64,000 bases of DNA from Tenebrio molitor (lineage: Eukaryota; Arthropoda; Insecta; Coleoptera; Tenebrionidae). A program made the translations under genes and the position numbers. Of this stretch, positions 13,601 through 27,100 are shown piece by piece (within the stretch, counting starts at the first letter, position 1; each line of letters starts with the position of its first letter). The DNA lies in assembly GCF_963966145.1 (NCBI RefSeq), contig NC_091050.1:2418001-2482000 (forward strand), read 5' to 3'. The notes beneath the pieces are model-generated. The model was not told where the DNA came from. It saw only the letters and a list, made by a program, of their open reading frames with translations, and did not search any database.

Positions 13601-16600
13601 ATTTTAAGAAAGTGTCAAAAAAGTATTTAAAAAAATGAGTGTCAAAAATGGTCGTCACACTGTAAAGCATTTCTTTGAATGTAGTAGTTTTGCACAATAA
13701 AAATTTCTATTACGCTAATTGCAATTTTATGTTGAAGCAGAATTAACGGAAAATTTGTGCATACGATGAATGCCGTACGGAAGTAACTAACGAAATAAAG
13801 GGGAAGTGCACCAGTGTCGGCCATTATAATTCAACTTAGCATTAATATAATTTACAATATAAACGTGTTACCCACCGATTATTTTCGGTTCTACGATTTT
13901 ACGTTTGATAAGATCCAAAGGTATAAATGGTATAATAAAAACGATGTTCAAGTTTTTGTAATTATGTATTTCAATACAATACATAAGTAACAACGATTAA
14001 GTATCAAAATAACAAAACGTTACAGTAAGGTCATACATTATTCGATGTTCAATTGTTTAATGTGGAAGAGATAAGGATGTGTTCATAAATCGGCAAGCCG
14101 TAGTAAAATCAGTGGCTCGCCCATGAGCTGTTTTGTTGGTTGCCTATTCATACAAATTTTTACAAAAATTTATAAAGTATTATTATTTAAAAGTGACATT
14201 TTTATTTGGTTTAAATAACTGGTAGGCTGCGGCCGAATCTGCCGCCCCTCACCAACCTTCACTGACGTAACAGGAGTGTTTCTCAGGTATTTTTGAGAAT
14301 GACACATTTTTCGTACAATACAAAAATATTCTCTGGGTTCATTTACACAAGTTTTTTCCAGTGAAGATCGGGTGGACTTGTTAAAAATTCTACATTTTTT
14401 GCATTATTATCACTAACTTTTTTAAATAAAATGAAACCCTCCGGTAGTGTAAAGTCTTTAATTTAACACCGCAACACCTGTGCTCCGCCCCCTCTGGCTA
14501 AACGCCACTCGGTCGCCCACATCGTTCACAAATTAACAGGCGGGGGTTGATGCGCGCCCCCGGATTCCACCGCACCATCTGCCCGTCGAGTGGTGTATCT
14601 CCGCGTCTGTTAATTGGTGGCCGAACACCCCTCAAGTGAGAAGGGTAAACATGTGTCCGATGACGTAAACGAGTCATTGAGTAAACAGTGATGAGCAACA
14701 ATATTGTTTCATTTGGTGGGACATTGTTACGATGGAATCAGCTGCTTTGTCGTACATACATGACACACGTTGATGACTAGACGGCACTGTCCTCGCGGTC
14801 AATAGATTCGATATACGCAATACCATTTGTACGGATTCAATTGTTGGTGAAATCGTATTCATGTTTATTGGTTTTCGGTTCGCATTAAAAGTGCGGTTAC
14901 CGGTTTCTAATTTACGGTCTTTATTTGTCCGGTTTTTAAATGGAGATTTATCGCACTTGGGAGAGTTTTTGGGGGTGAAACGAGGAGAGATTGTTGTTTA
15001 TGAAGCAACAGTAAGGCAGGGTCAGTTTTGAAAGCTTTTGCCGACAGAATAACGTAAAAAAAAACTTACACCGTAGAGCAGTAAAATTAAATAATGTAAT
15101 GTTAACCTAACCTCAATCACGTCAGTTTAAGTAAGAACGAAATTGCACGTACAACCTACCTATTTTATTCCAATTATTTTAGTTCAAATTATCCGGTAAC
15201 ACAGACAGGAACGTTTCTAATAAAATCCACAAAAATTTAAACAACCACGGAAAAAGATGGACAAGTACATACTACCAACTGTAAAAAAATATGACTTCAA
15301 ATTTCTTATCTTGTGACTTCGATTAAATTAAATTATCGAAGAATTCTATAAGAATATTCTAAGTCGTAAAAAATTAAATTCTTGCATAAGAAAAAGGGAG
15401 CCCTTTAATAACAATTACAACACCACGCAAGTTAGATTTTCAAGAATAAGCACTTTTTTCAGTTTGAGATTTGACATTTGCCAATAAAAAAATTAAATCA
15501 CTAGATATTTTCTTATCCACTGCCATTATCGGTATTACATATAAGTTTTGTTAATTTTTGATTGGATTCCGCCTCCGAAGATGCGCCACTTGCGCCGCAT
15601 TCCTGCAAAACGACGTGCCTAAATACAAAACGATGAATATTATTTAGAATAAAGTGGGACGATATTTTTCAGTGTGCCGGTGCAGGATGAATGGTGACTG
15701 GAGGCATTACGTTGAAAGCATATCCTCATCTCATAACCGCAGGATCGCCCTAATGGAACAGACGTCTTTTTATTTCGCAGCTTTTATATTCAAAGTAAGA
15801 CACAGAGATTTATAGGGCACATAACTCTCGCAGTTCATGCCGATTGTACATTGTACGCGACCACTGGCTCGAAGACGTCTGGAAATTTCACAAATTTCTC
15901 CGGCGCTAGACCAGGACTGCGGTCCTTTTTCACGTTTACGATATTTTCGAAATGTTTTGTTCGACGGAACTTATTCCTGTGAACTGAACAGAAACGAGAA
16001 AAGGACGAATTTAATTTTATTCATTGCTTTACAGTGCTTCCAGTTATGCCTCAATTTTTTCCGGTTAATTCGTGACCTCCTAATTTCCTTTTCGCAGATA
16101 CCTAGTCGAAAATAGTTGCCACCTTGTTTCGCGTTGTCGCTTTCGTCGAGCTAATGAAACGAGGTAATAGCATGAATGAGCCGTCGAAGGCGAATTTCCC
16201 GTACCGTCTGCACAATCCAAACATTACAATATACAATCAAAACCTGTTGAAGCATAAATTTGCATACGTCACCCTTTGGTGTCGGAGCGCCTTCTCCTAC
16301 GAGTGTAGGCAGTGTACGGTGCGCGCGAAAATACACTTTTTGATATTTCCCCTGCAGTCTATTCGAAATTAACGCTATATTCAAGAGGACTTTGAAAGAC
16401 GCCATTGTGGCTACAATTTACTCTTATTCATAACATTTTCTAAAGAAGCCTGTTTGTCGGAAGAAGTCGAAATATTTTGAGTGAACATGCATAAGGGGCA
16501 CGGCGACTGCGTGTATACGCGATGACACTAACAATACCCCGTGAAATGCGCCCCATTGTACTTGTTTCGACACATTCAAACTATAATTCAGATTTCATGC

Positions 16601-16822
16601 TTCCGGATTGAAGAGTCGGGAGCCCTTCGGGATGAAAAACTTGTTTGTTGTGCTGATCAAACCGTCTTGTTTATCTCCCAGACGATTGTTTACCGAATGA
16701 GGCGGCCAATTCGGACAGGATTACCGCCACCGCCGCCGCCACTGATTATTCTCTTAACCCACAAAAACACAAATTCACAAATAGCGTACAAGAGAGAAGG
16801 TTGTCATAAAACATTTTTTTTT
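10700..16822. other. Gene-free spacer with GC-rich patches
   Basis: No supported gene. It holds a (GCC)n microsatellite near 11023-11050, a 30-bp tandem duplication at 11741-11800, and GC/CpG-rich patches near 10900-11060, 12700-12930 and 14460-14650. CATTGT/ACAATG motifs are frequent. Frames up to 121 codons are present but lack homology or splice context. Confidence 0.5.
11741..11800. repeat. 30-bp unit, two tandem copies
   Basis: The unit beginning 'gattcagaaagattttaatg' occurs at 11741-11770 and 11771-11800; the first 24 bases are identical and the tails differ slightly. Confidence 0.85.
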
Positions 16823-16887
16823 GCAACTGTACGCGAAACGAGCACTTGGCGTACCCAAATCAGGCCGCGAAATCCAATTTCGCGGCC
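16823..16887. repeat. Double-hairpin repeat module, copy 1
   Basis: A 65-bp block matches 18352-18416. It contains an imperfect palindrome (gtacgcgaa ... ttggcgtac) followed by a perfect 11-bp arm, 3-bp loop hairpin at 16863-16887 (ggccgcgaaat, cca, atttcgcggcc). Confidence 0.75.
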
Positions 16888-18351
16888 TTTGCCCCGAAAA
16901 CTTTAACATCCTCGAGATTTTTTTTCCTGCACTAGTAATATGTTTTGTTTCCTGCGTACGTACATACATAGATTCAATTATTTACAATTAACCCCCGTGT
17001 TGGTGCAACCCTTGAAAACCGCAATTCGTGTTTTGGCAACGTGTTCTTTATTTTACACTTGCAAAAGCGCACACTCTCGATTTCGGCGTGTTCATTGTTT
17101 GAAGATCAAACAGCCGGGCAGATTTGAAGGGGGCAGCGCAGTCCAGAAGCCCCACACCACCGCCTCCCCCGTCGACAAAACCCTACAAGCTCTTGGTGTC
17201 CGCACTTGTCCTCGTTCGCATTAAACGTTCCCGTTACATTTCAGCGCACGTTGCTTGGAAATCACCATTTTTATCCATGACAACGTTTCGACAATGCCAG
17301 CCTCATTCTTGTCCTATTCTCTGGCCGATGGACGGACAAGAGACCGATGCGACGCCGACTTCTGTAATGGCTCATATGACAATAGCCGTTAACAAAGAAC
17401 CCGCTGGACCATTTTCATAAGCCATTGTAGTGAGGTCGCGGACACTGACTACACCCCGCCTTATCAATATATTATGTTATCTGCGTCACTGCTCGCTGGC
17501 CCCCATAGAAAATGCCACGGAAATTCGACCGGCGAAAAGAACACGACGCTGACGTAATTGCATGTGAACGATTCAATTAAAATATTAAAAGTGTAAAGTT
17601 GGGAACGATCGTTTTCGATTCATTTTCTTCGACTCGAAGAATGAAACGTGGGGAGCTCGGAAGCACCAGTTCTTTCCGCTGCCTTGGAAGAAGCAATTTT
17701 GTTGAATTATATTTACGCATCGCGCTCACCGACAATTATTCAGAGCCGGAAAAAGTGTGCACGAAATGTTTTGCCAACGCTTTGAATTTACCCAAATGAA
17801 ACCAATATTTTCGTGGCGTGTGGGCAAAGCAAGTGTCTTCGGTGCTTTTTTATCATCACTCATCAGGCTACCACTTCTGTGCTGAATATTTTCTCAATTT
17901 TTAAAAATAATATACAATTTAGGATTTATTTATTTTTATCAATGCAAAACTAATCGTGGGTGGTAACAATGCTCTGGGTTTACTATTGAGTCGTGTCAAA
18001 AGAATGTCGCACGAAATCAGAAACTCTGTAAAGATACGGAGATCGATGAGAACAAATAAAGCAAGAAATTTGAGCATCACCACACTGTCCACTCATTTTT
18101 GTAACTGTTAAAAATAGTTTTCTTTTATTATCTTGGAGTACTGACTTATGTTCAGCAATTCATGAGTAAGATAATACTAAAAATAGAGATTCTGATGCAA
18201 TTTTTTACCAAAATATAAGATAATCAATTTACTTGGATTATTTCATCGATTTGTCTAACAGTAGTATCAGCAATTTTTTTAACAGTGTTATAACCAATAA
18301 AATTAAAAATTAAAGAAATTATACATATTAACGATAGTTTTTTTTTTGTGT

Positions 18352-18431
18352 GCAACCGTACGCGAAACGAGCACTTCGCGTACCTAAAACAGGCCGCGAA
18401 ATCCAATTTCGCGGTCGTTGCTTTTAACGAC
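18352..18431. repeat. Serial-hairpin repeat module, copy 2
   Basis: Two palindromes in series, then a third: gtacgcgaa/ttcgcgtac (18358-18383, 8-base loop), ggccgcgaaat/atttcgcggtc (18392-18416) and gtcgtt/aacgac (18414-18431). The first two match copy 1 at 16823-16887. Confidence 0.7.
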
Positions 18432-18657
18432 GTAATTTTAATATTTGATACAAATCAGGGTTTCCATTTTTCGGGTATGAAATTAGAAACAGCAGAATTT
18501 ATAATACGTACTTTTTAACACCTGAGGAGCGCCCAGACGAAACTAAAACATCACTTTTACTACAATTCATAATTATTTATTACATCATTTCCATAGCGAC
18601 ATGTTGGTTCCATAATAATTACAAATTCTCGGTTGCACAAAAAATGTTGTACACCTT

Positions 18658-18759
18658 GGCCGCGAAATTCTTTAACATCCTCGAGATTGTTCTGCCTCGG
18701 CCGCAAGCGGCCTCGGCGACAATTTTCCTCTCGGTACGTTAAAGAATGATTTCGCGGCC
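18658..18759. repeat. 102-bp inverted-repeat element sharing the ggccgcgaaat terminus
   Basis: The ends 'ggccgcgaaat' and 'atttcgcggcc' are followed inward by 'tctttaac' and its complement with a 3-bp offset. A central ccgcaagcgg palindrome sits in the middle. It shares its terminus with the two modules nearby and 'ctttaacatcctcgagatt' with the sequence just after copy 1. Confidence 0.7.
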
Positions 18760-20914
18760 TTGATATACAAATAACTATTTGAAAACCAAATATTATTCTG
18801 ATGTGACTTAGAAAACGTACATAATTAAAATACTTTTGAAAAACACCTACAATTCAATTACGATATGACATACTCTGTTGGGATAAAGGGTAGATTCAGT
18901 GTTCGAAGGGAGTCATAAAAGAGCAGTTTAAGTGTTAATCACCCCTTTATCTTCACCGACCCCGACTCCACAAACATCCGTGAAAAAAATCCACATTGCT
19001 CAGACCAAATTGCGGCTAAAAAGTGTTCAATTCAATTCACTTTTTAAATTAATCAAAGATTATTTTTCGTTGAAATGTTCGCTACAAACAGGTTTTAAAT
19101 TAGATCATTAAATACATTGTTTTGATTTGTGAAGATTCCATACCAATCGCGACTGGCAACAAGTCGGACAATGCTTCGTTAAGTTTCACAGAAGAATTTC
19201 TGTTTTTCGTTTGATTTTCTTGATTTAAATTCAAATACCTACGCAATATTCAGTGCTATTATCGTGATGTCATTACGTCTTCAGTTTATTATGTGAACGC
19301 AGATGAGCAATGGATTCGTCACTGTTTGTTTTTGTTTATTTAAACAAAATTCATTAACAATTGTCTATTCTTTGTTGTTTACAAAACAGATGCAACAGTC
19401 TCTGCAGGACCCGCGAGTAGAAAGTACCAAGGTGACAAATGATTAATTGTGGTGGCGTAGCGGAACCGCATTCTCGATTGATTGTCTTTACCAAATAGAA
19501 GAGTTTTATGAAAATTTCTAATTTTATTGGACAATATTTGAAGCAGCAGGGTATTCATCGTGCAACAATCGAAACTGCGCTAATAAAATTCCATTCTTCA
19601 TTAAATTATGATTTATACATAAAAGTGTCAATCATTTCCAACAATGCAACAATGGAAATCTTAACAATTGCTCTTCCTATTGTGTGCCGATATAAAAGAA
19701 ATAAGCACTTGCTAAACATTGAATTATTTTTTATCATCAAGTATTTCCTTTCGATTCGGCCAATAATGAACGCCACTATTGTCTTCCCGTCGACAGTTAA
19801 ACCAAACGAACTGACCTGCAAGAGAAGGTCTGCTTTCCAGTTTCGAAAATTAATCCAGTCATTAGCTGAATACCACTGGACAACACAATTTTGCACAACA
19901 ACGATCACACCAGCACACAAACACCAAATCTGGATCCCATTTGAAGGGGACAACTTGGGAAAGCAGCACTAAATCCACGTGAGCTGTCATCGACGCACCG
20001 ACAGCATGGTCCACGGTTCGAGCAAGCATCGAACACATCCCCTTACCAATACAAGTCGCGGCTTACTGAGAAGTCGCGCAAACAATGTTTAAACGGCGAA
20101 GAAGTGGCGCATGCGTCCACACAATTTTTCAAACAATACACGCGAAACAATAACAAAATTGATTAAAATTTAACCATTGTCGGGTAATTGTGAATCGTAT
20201 TATCAGTGGAACAATTTAACGGGGTGGAAATGGTTATTGCTCTCGATTTATCCTCGCCCGACGTATTTCTTCAAACCCTTAATTATAGGAGGAGTACACG
20301 ATATTGGAGACGTCTTATGCAGGTCTTTATAACGTACTAATACTTTTATGAGGGTTAGAACGTTTGGGACAGCCCGTTGCTGTAATAAATAACTCAAAAT
20401 TTTGAAGGTTTGAAATGGGCCGTATTTAAACATTTCTGACTGGGGGTCTTCAACGCATTTGTGCTCTGCAAATTTTTGCGAAATTATAAAAAATAGGTCG
20501 CACCGATCAGGATACACAAGGTGAGTCAGGAGGAACGGCCGAAACTTCATGAGTGTATTCACACGTGAAAATAATGTAAAATAAACTCATATGTTCTTAT
20601 CCGATTTTCAAATCAAAAAATGAAAATGTTTAATAATAAGTTGCTTTTTGTTAAAAAGTGTGGAAAGTGCAAAATAGAAGAATAGAAGAGAGAAAAGTAA
20701 ATAACAAATATAAATGAGATTAAAGTTTACAGAACAGGTGAGAAACAAATGAATCAAAACGTTTGGGCCTGGTTCCAGTGTGATAGTAAAAAAAGTAAAA
20801 AAGAAAGAAGCAAAAAAAGAGAGGAAGATAGGAGAAAAATAATAAATATGAACAGTTTTGATGACACCATAGAACTAAATTATTTAAGTATGTCTTATTG
20901 AATCGTCTACATGT
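18760..20914. other. Gene-free spacer
   Basis: The longest frame is 19508-19972 (154 codons, plus). It is antiparallel to another open frame, has no recognisable domain and no splice context, so I do not call it a gene. Nothing else is supported. Confidence 0.5.
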
Positions 20915-21102
20915 ATATCGGGTGTTCATTTAATTTTGGCGTGGAAGAGTCCATTGTGACCGCATCACTCGTCCGTCTGCAGAGTAAAAACACAAACAAC
21001 GCAAAAACTGAGGTTAGATCCGTGATCTGTAATCCGTGGTACGTTCACAATCGACTCTTCAACGCGAACTTTGAGGATAAACGTTAAATGAACACCCGAT
21101 AT
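20915..21102. mobile_element. 188-bp MITE with about 50-bp imperfect terminal inverted repeats
   Basis: The termini 'atatcgggtgttcattt' and 'aaatgaacacccgatat' are perfect inverted copies. Inside them the complementarity continues imperfectly through 'ggaagagtccattgtga' and 'tcacaatcgactcttc'. There is no ORF. A diverged relative lies at 6757-6960. Confidence 0.8.
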
Positions 21103-21774
21103 GACAGACAAAAACGCAATTGAAAAATTGAATCATTGGTAGCAAGATGTGAATGGTAATAAAAAAATAAATGAAATAAAAATAAAAAGCGTGTGTGAGT
21201 AAGAAACATAAATAATATAAAAAAAGGTGACGCCAGAGCTAAAATTGTGAGGCAATAGAGCAAGAAACTTTTGAAAATGGAAAATGTGCAAAAACATCAT
21301 TATGTATGGAGAACAAAGTAATATTATTGTGATATCAATAAGTCTTTATTTAGCGTACAGGTGATTATGCATTTTACTTAATTTTATCTTACATAATTGC
21401 ATATGACACGGCGGTTTTATCAGACCTCCACGAAGATTACCATAATTAAAGTAACAATTGAATAATTGTTTAATACAATTGCGAGTGTAATTTTGTAATA
21501 ATTTTTAATGAACGATAATTGATTGTACCGACAGAAATTTAAAATTGAGTTTCTTTCGCTCTTTCCTTTCATTATCTCATTCAATTTTATGCTTCTACTT
21601 TTTATTTTATTACGTAATCGGGTAAGTTGCGCAAAACTTGTATCTTTGCCGACATATGGCATGACAAAACCGCGAATTTTTTTGGATTCCATTTTGTGTG
21701 GTGTAGTTAAAGTGATGAAATTTGAAAGCCAGGTGCAATAATTGTTAGTTCTCGCACCGAGTGGCGAAATAGTA

Positions 21775-21995
21775 GTTTTTTTAACGAGTTCGTGTGTAAA
21801 TTGGGCTCTTTATGGCATGAGTGGGCCAGTTTACACACGAACGAGTTGAATGCAACGTTTTTTTTTGTTCGAGGAACCCCTTAAAGGCTCCAAATCGCTT
21901 AAAATATTTAAAATCAGCTTGACGTTTCGTTTTGACACATAGGAGAAAATTCTCAGATTCTGACAGTGTCGAACAAAAAACATACTTTTTGTAAT
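21775..21995 (+). repeat. Interspersed repeat copy 2, related to the 57.5-58.1 kb element
   Basis: It matches copy 1 (286-565, reversed) and 57661-57960, but lacks the central 'aaaactcgagtgaaacgag' part, so it is internally shorter. It ends in the same 'attctgacagtgtcgaacaa' block. Confidence 0.7.
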
Positions 21996-21999
21996 TGTG

Positions 22000-23975
22000 T
22001 AGGTTATAAAGAGATGTTACCCAAGTTTTCATTCAAAACTATTTTTTTTTTTTTAATACATAATACATTTACGAAATGGAACATGGTTTATATTTCACAG
22101 AAATAAACTACTTAGAATCCTTAAAAATATTAGGAAATAGTATATTATGCAGTAAGATTTATAAACGGCACTTTAGACACGAGTTTTATTAGACACGAGC
22201 GAAGCGAGTGTTTAATAAACGAATGTCTAGAGAAGTTTATAAACGAGTTGTATACTATACTTTTTATACGACCAAATGAACAATGCAAACATAACACGTA
22301 ACTTCTTTACTCAACGTCAGTTTAATTTAAACATAAAATTCGAATCTGATAAACGTCAATTGACAAGTGACAACTAACTTCATTTTGAGTGTCACATAAT
22401 TTTTGCTATTAAAAAAACCAGAGCGTGATTAAAAAGCCCGTTGCTAACTTCACCTCGTGACTAAAACGCACAAAGTCACAGCTTGTCAAGGTGTATTTAA
22501 AAGATCACTTTAAATTTAATAGTCTGCTTTAAAATTGAAAAAAGTGACCTAGGTAATACAAATGTCTTGCTGTATACGAGTAGAAAATCTTGTGGTTATT
22601 TATATTAATTAATACGCTCTCATTAAGGTATATTATTCACATTAGGTATTATTAAGGAATGGTTATGGCATAAAATTAAAAAATACAAAAAACATATTTT
22701 TGCTGAATTTGCTTGAGCACTTTAAAATTCCCGATAAAACCGTTCGGAAAAGCGGCAAAAGAATAAGCCCGGTGTCGGTGGGCGTACTCCTCAAGATGGA
22801 TGGTGTTTCTTTTATTGTGTGGCGTCTTTAATCCGTTGCGTAGGTGATTGCAACAATGTAAAAACCGCGAGATGATAAGCGCTCCCTTTATTCGATGGCG
22901 AGTACACAATTGTTCGACTGCACTGACTGCTATTGTCAAGGCACGTCTTTTCTATATGAATCTAGACACCCGTGGATTCACACAATAGCTATTCACTATT
23001 TAATCGCACCGGCCTATATTGTGATGTAGTCGATATAAAACATTCTCCACCATCGATATCGGCCGACGAATCGCCCCCAGACAATGCACTTTCATAATAA
23101 TAAACTTTTAATCCGCGCGAAGAAAGCGCCGTTTTCGACAATGGCCAAATGCGATTTTTATTACATCTAGTAAGCTGATCAGGAAAAAACGAAAAATCTC
23201 GTACGTGACGTCGATGGGGAGATGTCGCGAAAACAAGTGACATTTTGTTACTGACATTCCGCAAAAAATCAATAGGACCTTTCTACGAATCGACGGCATT
23301 TTGCTTTTGTAATTTCTGATTGTGAGGGCCCACACGTTTCAATATTATTTTAATAATGGCGAGCTGTTTGTTTCATTTGACTCACTATTATACAAAAATC
23401 TATTGTGGCCTTTATGATGCCAAATAACAATGGGCTAAATTATCCATTATGTCTCAACATGGGTATAATGCGGTTTAATTGAAGGAATTTACATAACGAA
23501 AATTCATTCAAAATTGTAATCTGGGGCTGTAATTAAACTGCACCGCTTTCAAAGGGCTCGCTCCAACGATAACGAGGAAAATATTTTGCAAACTTTAGCA
23601 ACCACGAAAGAGACCCGTGTTGATTTTTAAAATACAATAAATTAATTCTTGCGTTGTTCAATAATTTTAAAAAAACCCTATTTAATGATGTAATATTTGT
23701 CAAATCAAAAAAAATTTACATCGCTCTGACGCAACCACGTAATATCCCAATTCTTTACGTTTTCCCCGTAAAACCGCCTCACTTTTAGGAGAATAAGAAA
23801 AGCGCACTGGTACGATAACAATATGCTGCATACGCACCATTTCCTTCAAATGGCGAACGCGGATTCGTGAAGATTTTATCTTCATTATCAACACCGACAT
23901 GACACCACCATTTGCTCTATCTTAGGACCGAGATAGGTTTACCTGATAATAATAAATAATTCACGGCGAGTTTGC
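22000..23975. other. Gene-free spacer before the TTC14 3' end
   Basis: It contains one short palindromic repeat at 22165-22260 (core acgagcgaagcgagtg, related in design to 10593-10695). Otherwise it holds only unsupported short frames. Confidence 0.5.
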
Positions 23976-24124
23976 TACACTTTATTAATTACTCAAAAAT
24001 AATCCAATAGAACACTAAAAACAATACAATTACGTCGACTATTTAGGATTGGAAAGTTAGAACCTGTGTTTAAAAAAAAGTTCCTGTTTAATAAACATTC
24101 TAACACCTAAAATCCTTATAATGA

Positions 24125-27100
24125 TTATGCTTTATTTTTTAACAAATCCTTGTTCCTCTCCATCATCTCTTCTTTTTTGTCTTTCTTAACTTTAGTCAAA
24201 AACTTGTCCATCTCTTCAATGTTACTTTCGGATGGAATGTTAGATTTGTCCATTTTGCTGGAACTCGCTTCGCCATCCCCGCCATTATCCGGTCCCCCGT
24301 CTTCTTTTTCAGTCCACTTTCCGCCGAAAGCTTCTCTATCGACGAATTTTTCGCCGGTGGTATAATCATCTCTGTCCTCTCCTTCGGAGAGCGGCCCTTC
24401 GTGCCTGATCGGCTCTCCGTCATTATCCATATACTTATTGACCTTATCCTTGTCGACGTTCGCGACTTTCTTCATCGCTTCGTCCGAATCCCTATCCCTG
24501 CTTCCACTGAACGACCTACTCCTGTCTCGCGACCTGCTCCTGTAATCCCTTCTATCTCTGTACTCCCTGTAGCCACCTCCTCTTTGGTAACGGCCTCTCG
24601 GCCTTCTTCCGCCTCTGTTGTTATAGTTATTATACGGCCTGCCACGTCCTCGGTACTCCCTATCGTTATACCTGGCATCCCGGTTGTAGTAGCCACCGCC
24701 ACCTCTACCGCGGATGTTGTTGCGAGGATTCTGGAAGCGTGGCTTGTAGTAGGTACCTCTGTCGTTGTAGCGGCCTCTGAAACCGCCTCGGCGGTAGCGA
24801 CGTCTGTCGCCGGAGTAGCTGCGAGATCGTGAACGGCTTCGGGAATAGTACGAACCGGACCGGGATCTGGAACGGCTGTAATAGGACCGAGAACGGCTCC
24901 GATAACTACGAGATCTGGAACGAGACGCGCTTGATGATCTGGAGCGGCTATATTTGCCGTGCGAACGCGACCTGCTGTGTCTCTTCGGAGAGCGACTGTC
25001 GGATCGAGGGCGGCCGGGCGGTTCGGGGGGGCGGCGACCTACAGCAAAACACATTTTTACTCACTGACGTAAGCCCTTTCGCAACTAGTCACCGACTGTT
25101 TTGGCAATTTTGCGTTCCGCTCGGCCGAAAAGAATAAAAGCCGACTCGCAGATTGATTCCAGAAAGGCTTCAAATGTGAAAAATGACAACTTCAATTGAT
25201 TTTCATAATGTACGAATCAATCCACGCGTCGCCTTTTCACTGCCACCTTTTTTGTGGTGGACAATTCAAAACGATCGGAGACTAATTGTCTTAGAATCAT
25301 CTACTTCAAACAACTTTCAAGCTCTGACCTTGATTTCCAGTTCCAGAAAAAAATTTAACATAAATCCTTACAGAAATGAAAGATTAGTAAATCGTCTTCG
25401 AGAAAATAATTGAAAAATAATTTAAGGAAGTTACGGGACAGGTCGAATCGGAACAAATCTCATTCAAAATCAAAAATTAAGACACGACGCAAAGCTCAGC
25501 CCATCAGGATGACAAAAGTAACCATGCCACATGCCTATGATAAATCAACCAGCAAGAATTAAATAAAAAAAAAAATGACCCAACAGCATTAACGAAGAGG
25601 AGTTTTAGCCATCCGTCAAAAGACTGAGCTCTACCTGCGACAGGTCCTTTAGGAGGAGCACCTGGTGGTAACGGCGGCATATCTCCTTCACGTCCTTTCT
25701 TCAGTTCGGGAGGCGTCATCAACCTGAAATTACCGAACTTATCCAAGACCACTTGTCCCGGATTAACCAGAGGTTTGATTTGTGGCACTGGCGGCATCAG
25801 TTTCGGTTTCTTCGGCGAATCAGGTCTCTTCGGTGGCGGTTCTTTCATTGCCATCGCTTTGCGAACGCTCATGTTCTTTTCAGGCGACGGTACCGGCTGC
25901 TGACCGCCACCTTTTCTCGGCGACTCTTCGAAAGTGCCGTTTTTGCCGGCCATCATGGCTCGTTTGTCCATCATCTGTTGCTCCTCTTTCCACTCTTCGC
26001 GATCTGGTTTCTTCTTGAAGCGCGAACCGCTGCCGCTGCTGGTGGACGGTGGTGGTTGGGCGCTGATTTGCATCTTCCACTTGGAGGCGCTACCGGCCGA
26101 CGCTGTCGCTTCCGCCACGGCTTGACGGGCTTTCTGTTCGCGGGTGGGCGACGGCGAGTCGAGGAGGCCGCGTTTGGGACTTTCGCTAAGTTCACTCCTG
26201 TAAATTGGAAAAATTGTTGGCAAAATAGTCGTGGCCAATAAAGGCAACATTTTATAAATGCAACAAATACATTAATTTTGCAAGTACGCGTTATTGTAAA
26301 ACGAATTCAACGCTCCTAAATTTCCGATTCATTATAAAGTTTCTCAACTAATAATCCATCAATTTTTTTTTAAATAAAAATCTATAATTTTGCTCTGCAA
26401 AAAACCCACTTGATTTCATCAGCATTTATGTAACACGTTAAGTTTTGAATTAATTTTTTTTGTCACTTTTCATTCATACCGATTACAATCGTATTGATAA
26501 TAAAAATTCATCAACTAGACACACTATAATGTCGGAGCATTTTTAGTGCAAGATAAAAAAAACTCATTGTTAATCACGTGGACGTCAGGAGTGGTGTAAT
26601 ATCTGTTTTGTGCTTTTTGTAAGCACCGTCGAAACTCTTACCTTTTCGATTCTTTTTCCATTGCGTAGTAGGCATTCAATTTCGACTCCAGCTCCTCTAA
26701 ATCAGGCAAGCTGTCAATGAACCTACATGTAGATGAACACCATATATTTATGAAATTAACATCGAACAAAATCCTTACCTCTTGGTGTATCCGGCTTTCT
26801 GTAGGAAGTATTCGTCCTCGTCGGAGGGTATGTTATGTTTCTTGGATTTTTTCCCCTTGCTCAGTTCCTTTTTGATCGCATCCCTCAACTTCTTGTGATC
26901 TTCGAACTCGCTCAAATCGAAACCTTTCCGTTTCAGTTTCTTCTCCTTCTTCTTCTTTTTGCTTTCCTTTTTGTTCTTTCTGTCCTTCTTTCGTTTCTTT
27001 TTCTTTTCATCGCCGCGTTTCTCTTTCTTCCATTTCGAACTCTCCTCTAAAAATTTCCTTACCTTTTCCTCATAATCCGAATCGCCTTTAGTTTCTTGCA

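Noticed and set aside
16541..16906. 121-codon plus-strand frame
   Set aside because: Contains a low-complexity proline run from a GCC-type repeat and runs into the hairpin module; no gene evidence.
19508..19972. 154-codon plus-strand frame in the gene-free interval
   Set aside because: No recognisable domain, no splice or promoter context, and an equally open frame on the opposite strand; probably chance.
20000..20040. GGTTCGA sequence resembling a tRNA T-loop
   Set aside because: No acceptor stem, D-arm or anticodon arm could be fitted around it.
24401..24832. 143-codon plus-strand frame over the TTC14 tail
   Set aside because: Antisense shadow of the RS/RGG-repeat coding sequence, which keeps other frames open through its composition.
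24125..25054. Independent SR-rich splicing-factor gene
   Set aside because: The acceptor at 25038 joins in frame to the TTC14 exon ending at 25635, and the apparent start codon lies in the intron.
25753..26241. 162-codon plus-strand frame
   Set aside because: Antisense to the Pro/Lys-rich TTC14 exon, whose own frame and splice sites fit.
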